Shown: positions 23,867-58,205, numbered from the stretch's first letter. The stretch is 64,000 bases of DNA from Pseudorasbora parva (GCF_024679245.1 NC_090172.1:44592054-44656053); one strand, 5' to 3'. The notes: generated by a model from the sequence alone, not told the origin. Program-made: numbers and translations.

Positions 23867-24527
23867 GTGGCATTTAAAAGGAATAATAAAAATAGTAATA
23901 AAGTCTAATTTACTAATGTCATCCCTTGGAGTTCAGAACACCATTCACTTGCATGGCATGGACCTACAGAGCTGAGAAATTATTCTTAATGTTTGTAATT
24001 GTTCAATGTCGTCATTTTACTACTTTGAGATTCTTCAGAATGAAAAGTGCGTTATAAATAAAATCAGTTTACATTTTGCAGTGTTCACTGAATGGCATGC
24101 AGATAAATTCCAATGTGCTGCAATAGTGTTCATACAAATAATAAAAAACACTAAAAATAATAAAAAATAATGAGTGACTTGTACCTGATTTTATTCATTT
24201 AAAAAAATGTATCCACCCGGAGATTTCAATTGAATGTGTATAATATCTTCAGAAGAACATTAGTCTGCTATTTTAAAAATAATGCAGTAAAGATGAATGG
24301 TAACAAAAAAAAAAAAAAAAAATGTTTTTACATTAGCCAAATGTTTTTCATGCATTTACACATTCACTTCACTGAGTGCAATTGCATCTCATTGTGTTCA
24401 TAAGTAAAAAAATAAAAATGATACTGTAGAATATGTATATAATATTGAGAAATATGCTTGAGTAAGGCCTACATTACAGCCTTGAATTTAAAACACCATC
24501 ACCTTAAGCATGGCAAAAGATGTAAAG

Positions 24528-24606
24528 ACGTGACTTTAGGCTATCGTTTACATTGAGTGGTACTGAACTGTCCAGTACCACTCAATGTAAACAATGAAGT
24601 CACGTC
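24528..24606. repeat. Perfect short hairpin
   Basis: The 19-nt arms GTTTACATTGAGTGGTACT (24546-24564) and its exact complement (24574-24592) enclose a 9-nt loop. An outer GACGTGACTT/AAGTCACGTC pair extends the stem. The size would suit a miRNA precursor or a tiny MITE; nothing decides between them. Confidence 0.6.
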
Positions 24607-24951
24607 AAAAGCTGTCTGGACGCACACGATAATAACAAAGATGTAAGAAATTAAACCATGATATAGAACGTAATATTTAATGGTTTATTTTCATTACTGT
24701 CGCTACTTCCTGCCATACTCATTCACCTTGGTCCTTGGCATCAATGACACTTGGGGATTTCCCATAGACTGAAAAGGATTTCTGCACACAATCATGAAAT
24801 CCCTCCTACTTGCGGCATAAGCCCCTCCCACTTGCACATTTGTAAAATCCCTCCTACTTGTGACCTAAGCTCCACCCACTTGTGGCATAAGCTCCTCCCA
24901 CATGCAGGTCTCCGGGCTGCAGCGATACATACATGAGTTTGAGTAATGATG

Positions 24952-24957
24952 TTTATT
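24952..24957 (-). terminator. Candidate vrk3 poly(A) signal
   Basis: AATAAA on the minus strand about 370 nt past the vrk3 stop. It is the nearest minus-strand hexamer I found. Confidence 0.4.
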
Positions 24958-25326
24958 TTTCTAGTAAGGTACGATACAGTTTATGAAAACTTGAGAGAAA
25001 CATATGAAGAAGAAAAAAACCTACAACAAAAATTTGACAGTGATGATTGAATGGTTGTATATCACAACCAGGGGGAAATGATTTGTAAAACCCTTTACAA
25101 CTAAACAATGCTTATTTCTTATTTCAGAATGTTAAGACAATAATAAAATATATCACAGTGATGTGATTAAAACTCAATCTATGAAAGCAAACAAGCATGC
25201 CAACAAGTTTTGCGCTGTAATACAGTTGTAAAAACTGCAATAAAAGTTGCTTTTAAAAACATAAAAGCTTTCTTAAACATTCCATAAAACAATTAAAACC
25301 TCTTTCCACACCGTTAATTCTTCTCA

Positions 25327-40444
<15,118 letters not shown>

Positions 40445-42308
40445 TATGACAGAAAATTCAGCACGGCGGTTGGAAATGCCCCTCGTCAAAATGTGCTGGC
40501 AGTCACTGACAGAAGGAAAGCTTTTCCAACGATATTTCCAAATCAGCCTTCAACAGACATCTTTCGCACGGCTGTATCCAAAGCGTTGTGTGGTTGACAC
40601 AAATCACGTGATCGTTTGCGGGTGACGTTTGACGGCAAATGGCAAGGGCCAGAATTCACGCGATTTTCATTTTTTTAATACATAAACGACGAGCAATGCT
40701 AAAATTGCCCCTGCTTTTATGTCTGTTGATAAGCCATTCTAAAGCAAAAGATAAATTACAAAACTAATAATTCCCAACATCAATGTTTTTACACATTCAA
40801 AATGGTCGTTTACTCACCTTCATTTATTCTACAACCTGACTGCCGTTCTTTTGCCGAGAACAAAATATATTTGAAATATATTAGTAATCAGTTTTTGTAA
40901 CCTCTGACTTCCATTGAAAAAAAAAAAAAAAATACACACTTTGTACGTACGTTTCACATGAAGAAAATAGTCATGATGGTTTCATTTTTGGGTGATATAA
41001 CCCATTAAATGATTTACTCCTACTCTCCCTCCATCTTAATATTTTTTTGTGTGTTTGCAAAATGTCTAACATCTTACCTAACACTTTAACACCAGTCTTT
41101 TGTTGCCATACGTTTGAGAGGTTAACTTTTCTCAAAAATATGTAGGGGCGGACTGAGGCCAAAAAATGACTTTCTGTCCCACAGTAGCCCACCATATCCT
41201 ACATAACACATTGACTCATTAATGTGCAGAATAATTTTAAAACACCAATTATAGCATAAAAATAAATCACAATACAAAAATAAAAGCTATTTAAACATTT
41301 ATTTTAAGTAAAACTAAACATATATAAGGCCATATTTGTAAGACAAACAAAAGAACATTTACACAATGTTATATAAACTATCAAGAGAGCATGTCAGCTA
41401 GTCAGGGGGTATTATCTTCTTGGTGCAGTGTTAAGACACCACTCATCTGTACAACTGCTGAATCAGGATTGAAACTATATTTTTGCATTAACACAAATCA
41501 TCATGGCATACTATTAGCTGTAGGCTATCATGTAACATTAAAACTTGCTTGATCATGTCCATAGGCTTAAGGGAATCTTTCTCTGAGCAGGTCAGCAGTT
41601 TTATGTAAAGAAGAAGATGGCTTGCGTGTGTGTGTACATTTGAAAGAGCATGAGAAACAGGTTTGGACTGACGACAGTATGCAAATGTGTATAAAAACAG
41701 AAATTCTTTTAAATTTCTCCTAGTAAAAAACATGATTGCAGTACCATCTTATCAGCCTTTACGTTAAGCAAAACTAAAAATATACAATAGTGACAAACTG
41801 GCATAGACTATAACCTCCAAAGCAGGAATAAAAACATTGTTTGACTGAGGAAGGAAATTTGCTGATAGCTTTTTTTTTTATTCCCAGTGCAGAAATGTAC
41901 AAAAACACTTGAATACATTCACACACTGGTCGATTTTGGAGCGAACATTAACTTTTTTTGTGTTAACACTCATATATATATATACATGTATATATACAGC
42001 ATGGGAGTAGATCTAATGAAAACTGATTTTCTATTTTATCTGACATGAAAGGCCTTCTGATTACAAATCTCTATTTTAATGGCAGGTAATCTATAATTTG
42101 CATGCATGTACGTGTTTGAAATCCTGGAAGGTTAAGGAAAACTTTCATTTAGCTAAAGAAAATACAACATCCCTGGCATTTCTCCCGCTCCCACAACCCC
42201 ACTCCCCCAATTCAAAGCAATCTTGTAAAAATAAAAAGTATAAACAAATAACTATTTCCATAAAAAGGAAATCCTTGTTTCCTTGTGAAACAGACATACA
42301 GAAGTATA
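40445..42308. other. Intergenic: vrk3 promoter and 3' region of the BED gene
   Basis: The first 200 bp are the vrk3 upstream region. Minus-strand AATAAA hexamers at 41882-41877 and 41303-41298 lie 430 and 1000 nt after the BED-gene stop and could end its 3' UTR. A foldback-MITE half end lies near 40955-41010. No other gene seen. Confidence 0.45.
40604..40611. promoter_or_regulatory. TCACGTGA E-box upstream of vrk3
   Basis: Perfect palindromic E-box about 160 bp upstream of the vrk3 ATG, with a TGACGT half-CRE 12 bp further upstream. Such E-boxes bind USF or MiT/TFE factors; occupancy is not shown. Confidence 0.4.
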
Positions 42309-45300
42309 TCAACAATTGTAAAATCCAGAGGTCTGTCCCTGTGCATGAGCATTTTTCCAGGAGTCCAGTTCTTGTTTCTGCTTCTCCAGCTCCTCTTTTT
42401 CTTTCTGAAACTCCTCTCTCTCTTTCCGTATCTCCTCTTTTTCCCTCTGGAGTTCATTCTTCTCCTTTTGGAGGTCTTCTCTTTCCTTCCGCAATCTTCC
42501 ATGCTCCTGCTCTTGTTCACATTTCTGGTTTTGAAGCACTCGGCGCTCAGCATCCATTTCACGGAACTGCTGCAGTAACTCCTTCTGCAGCTGTATGCTG
42601 CGCCCCTCTTCCTGCTGGACACGTCTCAACGCCTCTGTCAGCTCCCGCTCTCTTTCCAATATACGCACACCCTCAGACCACTTAGCTCCTAAGAGGAAAC
42701 AATTTAAAAACTTTTATTAAAACTTTTAAATATAGGCACATAAGCATAAATCAAAGAAAAGCCTCCTTTGTATCATGCAAATTCAACAAAGCAAACTGTG
42801 TGAACTCAAACCAGTCATTTTACCATTTAGTAATTTGCTGTCATTTTATTATGTATAGTACACTATAGTACTTCAAGTTTCACTAAATGTGTTGGTATAT
42901 CTTTATTTCAGTCAACATCAGTGAAGTTAATGCTTTTTAGGGCTTTAGATTTAGTTAACTATAATAAAACATCCTTTTCACACATAAGGTAAAAATGAAG
43001 AATGATGAGAAGAGTAAAAACCAAACTATACCTGAATATCTGTCTAGGCTGGTACTGCAGGGTGAACGGACATCACGCTTCGGTGACACAATGTGTGATC
43101 TGGTCGGGGTTCCGCTTGCTATTGTGGGAGAAGCAGCAAGTCTGCTCGGATCGTCAGATTTGCGCTTGTTAGGCCGCTTTTGTGGATGATCCTCAAGTTG
43201 AGCAAACTCATTAGGATGCTTATGCTGTAGATGTCTGATAAGGTTACTTGTGCTACTCCGGTGCTGGATCTTCTCCATGCAGAGCAAGCACAGGGCTCGT
43301 GGTTCCTGGCCAAGCTTCCGATAGTGCACCCAAACGGAGCTCCACTTGCGAGTATTACCTGGGGCCTCATCCTCTTGTATGTCTTTTCCATCCCCTTCAT
43401 CAACAGGGCCCTCAACTTCCTCATCAGCCACCTCTGCTTCAGTTGTCCCCTCTCCTGCTGCAGCACGAAGGATCCCCTTAATGGCACCATCCATTTCGCC
43501 ATCTTCTCCCACAGACTCCACCTCTACCTGCTGCTCGTCCATTAACACTGTAACTTGGCACAGAAAAAAAGGAGAATAAAAAGTAGTTACATTCATTATT
43601 TAAAATTTAAACTGAATTGACTTTGACTCACTGAACTCTGTACATCTATAGCTAGATGAAGGCAAAACAGATTCAGAATATTGCTAAATTCATAATTCAC
43701 TAATGTTCAAAAAGTCTGGTAAAAATCCCATTCATTTTTTAAAATGAAAATTCTGTCATACTTTACTCACCCTGAAGTTGTTTCGAACCTGCATGAATTT
43801 CTTTCTTCAGCAGAACACAAGGGAAGATATTTTAAAGCATGTCAGTAACCTAATAGTTAACTGGAGCCATTGACTTCAATAGTAGGAAAATAAAAATACG
43901 ATGGAAGTCAATGGCTCCAGTAAACTAATAGCTAACTGACATTCTTCAAAATATCTTCCCTTGTGTTCTGCTGAAGAAAGAAATTCATGCAGGTTCGAAA
44001 CAACTTGAGGGTGAGTAAAGGATGACAATTTTCATTTTAAAGTGAACTATCCCTTTAAAAACAGACCTACTCTGAGCTAAGAAGTGGTTAGTTAATGGAA
44101 AATACTTTTGTTGAAGCTATCGGTCCAAAATATAGTAACTTTTTTTAAATCGTGTTCAACAGCTGAATTTATGATGAAAAAACTACATTACGCATAATTC
44201 TGCAGGGAAACCTCCAATCAGAAAATTCAACAAGCAAACCACACCAGAAGAACACTCCCCCACCCACTCCCATGAATTATCCAAACTGCTTTATCCTTAT
44301 CACAGTTGTCTAAAGCCCAGCATCTTGGGCCACAGGTGGGGAAACCTTGGGGTCACCCTGTCTGCAGCAGAACATGCCAGAAGTAAGTCGCTGTAATGGG
44401 GGAAACACTTCAAATCTGTGAAGATTTGCGAACGCAAGGCAAGTGGACTTTGACTCAATAACAAATCTACGTCTGTCTGGGAAATAATAACGTGAAGCTT
44501 GAGCCAAAGATGAACGAACACGTTCAGACCATAGACCGTAAAAAATATGGACGACTCGACATCATCCGTTTCCGCTTGCCATATTTGAAGCTTTCAGGTG
44601 GGGGTGCACGGCGCTGACATCTTGGGACCGTGTCTGCGCAGTAGCGATTTCGGGACCGGAGTTGCGCAGTAGAGCGCAGGAAGTAGAGCAGGAAGCACAG
44701 CTGCGATATCAAAATCCCGCCCACACTCTCGCAGATGCAGAACAATTAATTATGTTGGTGTGAAATAAACAGTTATGGAAATGTAGAAATTAAAGCTAAA
44801 GCACCAATCGGCTCCCAAAAATTCCGAAAAAAGTCCGTTAGTGCCTCAGTGACAACTTCACTCAGAGAAGCCATCAGTCTCAGCTGTCAATCATGACGTC
44901 ACACCCCCCGTTTTTAAAGCGTCAGATAACTAACTAAAACTAAACTTATTTTAAAAACGAACACTTGAAATGAAATCATCGTGATGATAACTGCCTTCAA
45001 TGACATAAACTAACTTTGGGGAAAAAATATTTGAAGTGTAATTTTATTGTTTAGTTTGTCTCGCGTCCATTAGAAAACACAGAGGGGCGGCTATACTGGG
45101 ACCGATCACCGGGGGGCGATCAAGGCGCGAAAGCTTCAGTAAATGAGAGGGAGACTGCAGGCTTGGTTCAGACACGACTAAGGGGGGGTGACACACTCAG
45201 TTTCAGTCAATCTCATGTCAATCTTGAGTACCTATAGAGTAGTATTGCATCCTTCATATCTCCGAAAAGTCTTTATCTTTATTATATTTATAAAAGAAAT

Positions 45301-48300
45301 ATAGGCTGTACCGAGCCTTTCCGGGGAAAAAACGAGCGGCTGGAGGCGTATCGTGTGGGCGGAGCTAAAGAATGACGAGTGCGCACAAAGCGGTGACGTC
45401 CTCAAGCGTGGAGAAGAAAACGCTACCCAGATTCAGCTAATACAGATATGATCCAGAATCAGATCCGGAGGATGAAATAAATTGAACAGGAGAAACAAAG
45501 ACGTCCGTCTCTGTGGTATGTACTATATTTAGTGTCCTGTCAACATTTGTGTGTTTACTCGCAGTTTATGAGGACATGATTCAGTTTATGGACTATTGTA
45601 TGCGACTAAACCTTAGCAGTAGCAAGCAAAACGGTTTTGTAGTTCAGACTAGTGTAACGTTATACATAGAACAACAATGGAGTAACATTAGCGCATTTGA
45701 ATGACGAAGCCCGCTTTGTGAGAACGCTAGGTTTATGTTTGGGTGGTTTTACAATAAACAAACTGACTCCAATATTGGTCAGCTAAACAAATGTATTTAA
45801 ACACACACCATAGATCGCATGCTCCATTGATAAATTAACTAACGTTATACATGATCATGTCGTTTACTGATGTTTACTCACGCGACGATAGCCAACAGCA
45901 GAGACATTTGAAGCAGTTTTACTCACCGCCTGCTTCCAAAGCAGGACCGAACCTTTATCGCTGGGACCGCTCCATCAAAAACACACTTCTTTGGTATGAT
46001 TTGGTGAGGTTCTGTGACAGCAGTGACCGTGGAGATCCGCGATGTTGTGAAGCTTCCCGTCATTTCTGCGTTCAAATCGGTTCAAATGCAGCGCTGCCTT
46101 CCCGGAATACTGTGCTGAAGCATTGAAGTCGTTTGATGTCACCCATAGGAATAAAGTGGAGCGCGGCGCGGACTATAACGACATAAGTGTTCACGGACGA
46201 CTGGATCTGCAGCTGAAAGCGTGTTTATGGGCGTGCATTTGCTCTCTCGCTCTAGTCACGCGCGCGTGCACCCTCCTGGGAGAAGAGCCGTACAGCCCGT
46301 ACAAGGACCTTCCGCTCTGTCGACATCAAGACGACCCATACTCGAAAAAAACTCTCCGAAACTTGTGAGAAACCAGAAGGTGTATTTTTGACACAGAAAT
46401 TCTCCATCAAACGTCCAACATTAGTTTTTGAAACTTTGTCTATGTTTAGGATGGGAATCCAAGTCTTTAACAGTGTAAAAAGCTCAGTATGCATGAAACA
46501 GCATTTCACCTCCCCTTTAAGGAATAACAATCAGGGCTTGACATCAACACCTGCCATTTATATTCCGGCTGTGGCGTGTAACGTTAACAGTCTCTCACAC
46601 TAGTCACTGTTGCTAGTAACCTATTTATTATAGGCTTCTCAAAAGCCATCTGTTATAATCGCGTTGCGCATTATAACCTATCAGACATGTTTTTATTGAG
46701 TTTATGAATGCAGTGTCTAGGCTAATAATCAGATGCGTTCAGATAAACCGGAGTGGTTCAAAACGCGCTCTCACTCACTGTAATCTGCACTAAGAGATGA
46801 ACGTATCGCGATATAGGCCTACGCAGGAGATTCATTCAGCATACGCTTAAATGTTTTTGTTCTAGCATATTTCAGCAGAGAAAATAGTTTAAAACAAACA
46901 CCGCAGAACCTATAGCGCATCTGATGTGACTGGCATAAAGTTGGCTTGACGTTCAAGATTCGCAAATTTAGGGACCGTCTCTAAAGTTACATACAACATT
47001 GGTATGCGCGTTTGTATAAAACTGACTGTAAAGTGTTCATCTAGTTGCCGGGTATAATGCGCACCTTTTGGATTTTTGATATTTAATTTTTTTTTAAAAA
47101 CTGTCACATGAAAATGATATTTCATGACAATGATATATAACATGGATATGATTTATTTTACTGGGATACTGTTTGGGCTCATACACAAAATATGCTAGAT
47201 TTAAATGCGTCATAGCTGATAGAGGACACTGATGAGAATACTGCTTTAACATATTTATAAAAATAATATTAGAGATTATATTTTACACCAAACAATTATT
47301 TATGCATTATGTGGTGCTATAGACGACAACCAATATAAGGAAGGAAATCCCACAGAATACAATCTTGCTTTAAAAAAGGGCATAGAGCAGCTTGATTTAT
47401 TTGTTGTTTGTTCATTTTCAAATATAAAACTTGTTTAAATGTTTTCAGTGTGCAATGATTATTTTTGAACTCTCTCATTTTGAACAAAACCGCGATAATA
47501 TTGATAACCGTAATTTGTGTAACTATAACCCTGATGTTAAATTTCCATACCGTTTCATCCCTAATGCCTTATTTCTATAAATTCAAGTTCATTACATTAC
47601 GTGGACAGATGAAGGAAAATAACATTGTTTGGTATGGAAGCTGATAAGGCTGTGCAATTTATTGAAATATCGCAATGACATGCAATATCTGAATGATTTT
47701 AATAGGCTACTTCAAGATTGTGAAAAGTGTCTGTTTTTGGTCGACGCATAGCAGAGAATAGACTGGGCACACGACTGTTACTTATGGCAGTGGCCCCAAA
47801 CCTGTCCTGAAGGACCCCCAGCCCTGCACATTTTGTATGTCACCCTCACTAGACACACCCACTTCAGGTATCGCCATCTCTTTTAATCAGCTGATGATTT
47901 GGATAAGGTGTCTGATGAGGGAAACATGCAAAATGTGCAGTGCTGGGGGTCCTCTGGGTCTTGGACATGTTTGGGAGCCACTGACTTATGGGACTTGATG
48001 TTATAAAGAGTTATTAAAAGCAATAATTTGCACAAAAAAACAATAACTTGCAGTCTCGCGCTGTCTGACACACAAACACACGCCGAAAAGTGAACGACAC
48101 TGCTGGTCACTTTCAGAAGTTGTAGCTTTCTTTTTCCAGAAAGAATGTGAAACATTTAATTCTCAGTTTTTAAATATTGTTTTATATATAATTTAAATAG
48201 ATTTAACACACTAATTGCAATATCATATCGCATATAGAATTATTGCAAGATTTTGCATATCGCATTTTTCTTCAATATCGCACAGTCCTAGAAACCGAGG

Positions 48301-49328
48301 ACAGACATAAACTGCATTTTCTATCCATTTACTGTAAAAAACGCGCCCATCCGGGGATGGTGAAGATGGTGCATCACGTGACAATTTCGGATCAAATACG
48401 GTTCAATACAATTCGGATTTCTGAAAAGGACATACATTGTGTAGAATTTAATAATCACTGACAATTCGTATGTAATATGTCTTTATATTTCACACAGAAT
48501 GTGGTTGTTACCGTTGAAGGTTTTCTGTCCCGCTTATTCTGGACGGACGGGAGGGGGCGGGGTGGCTCTTTCAGTCAAAGCACCGTATATTGCCGATCCA
48601 AATCAGCGACACGATTCAAAAGATTCATTCATTTGACTGAACGAGTCGAATCGAATCGATTCCGGTCGGGGAAATTCGTTTGAGATAATATTAAATTTGC
48701 TAAATTATCCTTCTATCATTGAGCGACGTAATAGACGATTGTTTGAGAAAAACAACATGGCGTCGTTGCGACATCCACCCAAAACCATGGCCTAAGCGAA
48801 ACTCTCGTCACTTTGACATAAGACTCTGTAAAACGAACCCGTTCCTACTGAGGAGTCGATACTGAATCACACAATCACAACGAGCAGTTTTGAATTATAA
48901 AGCACCGTTATTTTGGCTCCTGGACTCACATGTGGTAAGGTATAAGCACGTGCAAAGTAACTGTTAGGCCAAAATGGAAAGAAAAATGCAAGCTGTCGAT
49001 TCTAAGTTCCATAACCAACCAGTTTTGTCACAGACATATTTAGAGTACATCACGACAGTGTACATAACGAGAAGCACTACAAGACAATACTTTAACCTTA
49101 AATACCTTCCACACAACCAGTGTCGTTGCGTTTGGATACCGCATCTGCCGCGGGCTTCCTTTTGTCCAACGAGGAAAAATCTGACGGGTGTTTCGTTCGT
49201 AAATGGCGAAGCATGTTTGTTGTATGACCAAAATATAAAACCGTCTTCATACAGAGGAGACACAATACTCTTCTGTCATCCTCGGCTTGGAAAAATGACC
49301 AGACTATACTTCGCTTTCGTGCCGCCAT
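42309..49328 (-). CDS. Unnamed double BED zinc-finger, coiled-coil protein, complete, 3 exons
   Basis: Exons 49328-49106, 43547-43032 and 42688-42309, phases 1-1, product 372 aa. I do not recognise a named orthologue. Exon 1: BED finger with C23-x2-C26 and H42-x4-H47 (VLCLLCMK; MLRHLRTKHPSDF). Exon 2: an acidic stretch (residues 83-135), then a second BED finger C161-x2-C164, H180-x4-H185 (ALCLLCME; LIRHLQHKHPNEF), then a basic Ser/Pro tail (KRPNKRKS) that may be a nuclear signal. Exon 3: about 100 residues of Glu/Lys/Arg/Gln heptads, a long coiled coil. The two fingers share LCLLCM and identical spacing, so one probably duplicated. No transposase catalytic domain is present, so this looks like a domesticated DNA-binding protein that dimerises. 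An NRF1-type site lies about 80 bp upstream. Intron 1 (5.6 kb) is full of transposons. Confidence 0.85.
43741..44060. repeat. Foldback MITE in BED-gene intron 1
   Basis: The left half (AAAATGAAAATTCTGTCATA ... TTGACTTCAATAG) and right half (GAAGTCAATGGCTCCAG ... TTCATTTT) are inverted copies about 150 bp long. The right end retains AGTGAACTATCCCTTTAAA. It starts about 190 bp downstream of exon 1's partner acceptor at 43548. Confidence 0.75.
45182..46517. mobile_element. Harbinger-like element, copy 3, uninterrupted (1336 bp)
   Basis: Flanked by TAA at 45179-45181 and 46518-46520. Ends GGGGGGGTGACACACTC and TTTCACCTCCCCTT. This is the only intact copy and gives the element length. It has no transposase or Myb-like gene, so it depends on helpers. 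It inserted into another GC-richer repeat (roughly 44520-45180). Confidence 0.72.
47646..48289. mobile_element. hAT-type repeat with CAATATCGCA words, holding a MITE
   Basis: Left AAGGCTGTGCAATTTATTG and right CAATATCGCACAGTCCT are roughly inverted. It is interrupted by a miniature element at 47788-47983. Boundaries approximate. Confidence 0.5.
47788..47983. mobile_element. Foldback hAT MITE with 8-bp duplication
   Basis: Ends CAGTGGCCCCAAACCTGTCC and GAGCCACTG, with ACTTATGG at 47780-47787 and 47984-47991. The arms share CCCAGC..TGCACATTTTG in inverse orientation. Confidence 0.7.
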
Positions 49329-50721
49329 TTTCGAACGAGTCGACTTTGATTACTGACTGACTGATTGCCTTATTCCAGACGGTAACCTTCTTTGCGTGAA
49401 ATTCTCGCGCATGCGCATTGTCGCTGATGCTTTTGGTCGCTGAGCAAAAATAATTTGAAGACAAAAATAATGTGAATATATTTCTTACTGTCTTTGTTAC
49501 AAAGATTATCCTCAATAATACTCGTACATATTGTTGGGAAGACAAAAATTGTTCATAGCCTCTTTTTTAAACGTTTTGTTTTTGTCTTTTGAAGTATCTA
49601 AAGATAATTATCTGTGATTAAACTAATCAAAACTGCTTATAGTGAAAATAGAATCACACATTAATAAACACAGTTTATTAAAGTCCAGCACATGCAATGA
49701 CAGTACATTAGAAGTCTAGATCTGAAAATTTTAAAGCAACTGACAAAGATAATCCTCTGCTTTGTGATTCTTTGCATTTTGCCACTTTTTTTTTCTATGT
49801 TTATCATTGCTGCAGGATTCCCATTCAAAAGCTCTAGGATCAAACTCGTATGTGAATCTCGCGAGAAGTTCAGACAAGGGTTACCATCTAGACACGAGCC
49901 TTTAGCGCCCCCTCTAGAATGCCAGATGGTATTCGTGTTAAAGACACATAAAAAAATAAAATAAAATAAATATTTGTTGTCATTCAGCAGGCATGTGTAA
50001 AACCCATGAGTAAAAATATTTAATTCAATTAAGTAGATATTTAACGTTAAACTTATAATAGCAATAAATGAATAAAAACACCATCCACACAGCAACCTAT
50101 TACTCACTCTTAAACAATGCAGACACAAATTCAGCAATAAAAATATAATTCAAGAAATATTGTGCAGCTTAGTAAAACCATTAACATGTCCAATGCATTG
50201 GACATCAGGTTATAAGTCACAATAGGTGTATTACAGTAAATGATATCTAGTGTCCAGCATAGTAAGTTTACCAGTGCCATAAAGCTCTCTCTCTCTCATG
50301 CACGGGGAAAAATACAGGAAAAATCCTCATCAGAGCACAAGCTTATTATATTAACTACTCATAAAATATAAAAACTTAAGGGGCTCACACTTAAACCCAG
50401 AGGCTCAAATTACATAAAAATAAGGAAAACACAAAGTTTTCACAGATAAGCTTTGCACATCTTTTTTTGTGATACAGTAAATAGACAACAAAACAACCCT
50501 GAAACCACAATTCCTATCCAGTGACACATCTCCAGTGCTTTGCCACCCAACTTCCCTGATAACTTAAAACAAAGTTAGTATGCATACATTTAGTTAAATT
50601 ATGCATTTAGTTTCAGATATTTTATGTTTAAAATTAAAGCATGGTTATTTGATTGTAAAAGAAATTGAAGTATATTAATAGGCTTGGTTTTGAGATACAG
50701 AATGTATCCATGTGTGTAGTA
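49329..50721. other. Intergenic, BED-gene start to gfod2 3' end
   Basis: Holds the BED-gene promoter (NRF1-like site at 49406-49417). The remainder, 49450-50700, is AT-rich with no gene or repeat that I can name; 3' UTR of gfod2 must lie at its right side. Confidence 0.45.
49406..49417. promoter_or_regulatory. NRF1-type site upstream of the BED gene
   Basis: CGCGCATGCGCA, one base off the palindromic NRF1 consensus TGCGCATGCGCA, 78 bp before the ATG. It suggests a housekeeping, TATA-less promoter. Confidence 0.45.
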
Positions 50722-56951
<6,230 letters not shown>

Positions 56952-57897
56952 TATTTTAACACGCCAGTCAGCGTCTCATTCCACACTGCAAACTGTAAAT
57001 CTCTTGCAACACAAATGAAAGTCCTGTGAAAAGTGAGAGACACATCAAAGTTCACTGACTGACATTTGCACAGGGATGAAAAATAATCTCTAGACACAGC
57101 AAGCATGCCGACACTAAGCTCCAAGTTAAAATTAACCTCAGGGCCACTTCAGGCTATCATAATCAATAGACAATGGAGATAAGGAGCTGTATGAACCCAC
57201 TGTTATCAGTGGCTCGAGTGACAGCTGTCAGATACAAGCCTGAGCGTTGCTGATCTACCAGCTGGCTTGCAACTTAATTTGCATCACAAGTCCATGCACC
57301 TCCCCAGCAAAGGCAAATTATAAAGCATACTTGTTTTTCCACTCTGGACTAAACACAATGTAGTTCCTGGTTAGGCTAAATGATTTTTTTTTTTTTTTTT
57401 TTTTGGCAAATATTAAGTAAATACTTCAAGAAAGTGTCTATGTGAGCCAAACAGTACGACCACCTCGAATATCCTTAAAGAAACTGATATGGAAGAATGA
57501 ATTTGACAAATTACGTTATTTTTAATAAAGAAATGTAAACCACATCAGTTGTGATCTAATTTAGAGACACACCAATATTAGCATCACTTCCTCGCGCTAA
57601 CGTTAATTCATTGTTGAGGCTAACTCAATCCTTGTTGAGTTAGCTTTTAAAGACATTAGCGTTGTGTTATAATACGCACACATATAACTTATATATATAT
57701 ATATAAAACAATATAGACCAACAAACTTGACACTTTTACAACAAAACATCCATATTATACAGCGGAGACATAACGTTGTAGCTTAGCCGAGCCAGTCCAA
57801 CTGTACAGTACACAGTCACAAACACACATTCTTCCTCCCAGAATTTTGAGTTCGTGCCAGTTCCGCGCCTAAGTTATATTATTAGTTACATACTTAC

Positions 57898-58080
57898 CGC
57901 GACACAAAGCCCTGGGATGCGATGGCGGTGCTGTGGAGAATGATGGCCAGAGGATGGTGGACACCTCCCTCCCTTTCTGATCAACACCAGTCAGGGCTGT
58001 GAGCTCTCATGTCATCTTAACAGCAAGAGGAAAAACAGGACAAACCCGTCACACCTCCCACCCTCTCAACGTATTGGACA
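57898..58080 (-). other. Probable non-coding first exon and promoter side of gfod2
   Basis: A strong donor (GTAAGTATG) follows 57898, and a good acceptor (TTTTCACAG, exon from 57023) lies 72 nt before the gfod2 ATG. The exon's 5' limit is not determined. The stretch 57024-57897 is intron with a T19 run at 57386 and a short TA tract near 57690. Confidence 0.5.
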
Positions 58081-58193
58081 TTCTTCGTCCGTCTTGAAAT
58101 CACAGTACATTGTTTCATGTATCTACAGTGCTGCTGATGTGCTTACTGCTGCTCATTGCTGTATGTGCTGATCTCCAAAGATGTTCGATGATG

Positions 58194-58205
58194 TGCGCAT
58201 GCGCA
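58194..58205. promoter_or_regulatory. Perfect NRF1 palindrome between gfod2 and thap11
   Basis: TGCGCATGCGCA exactly matches the NRF1 consensus. It lies about 300 bp upstream of the gfod2 first-exon donor and 1.4 kb upstream of thap11, more likely serving gfod2. The rest of 58210-59500 shows no gene. Confidence 0.5.

Noticed and set aside
42098..42685. 195-codon plus-strand frame
   Set aside because: Antisense of the Glu/Lys-rich coiled-coil exon; the minus strand has splice sites, phase and protein character.
48974..49360. 128-codon plus-strand frame
   Set aside because: Antisense of the first BED exon.
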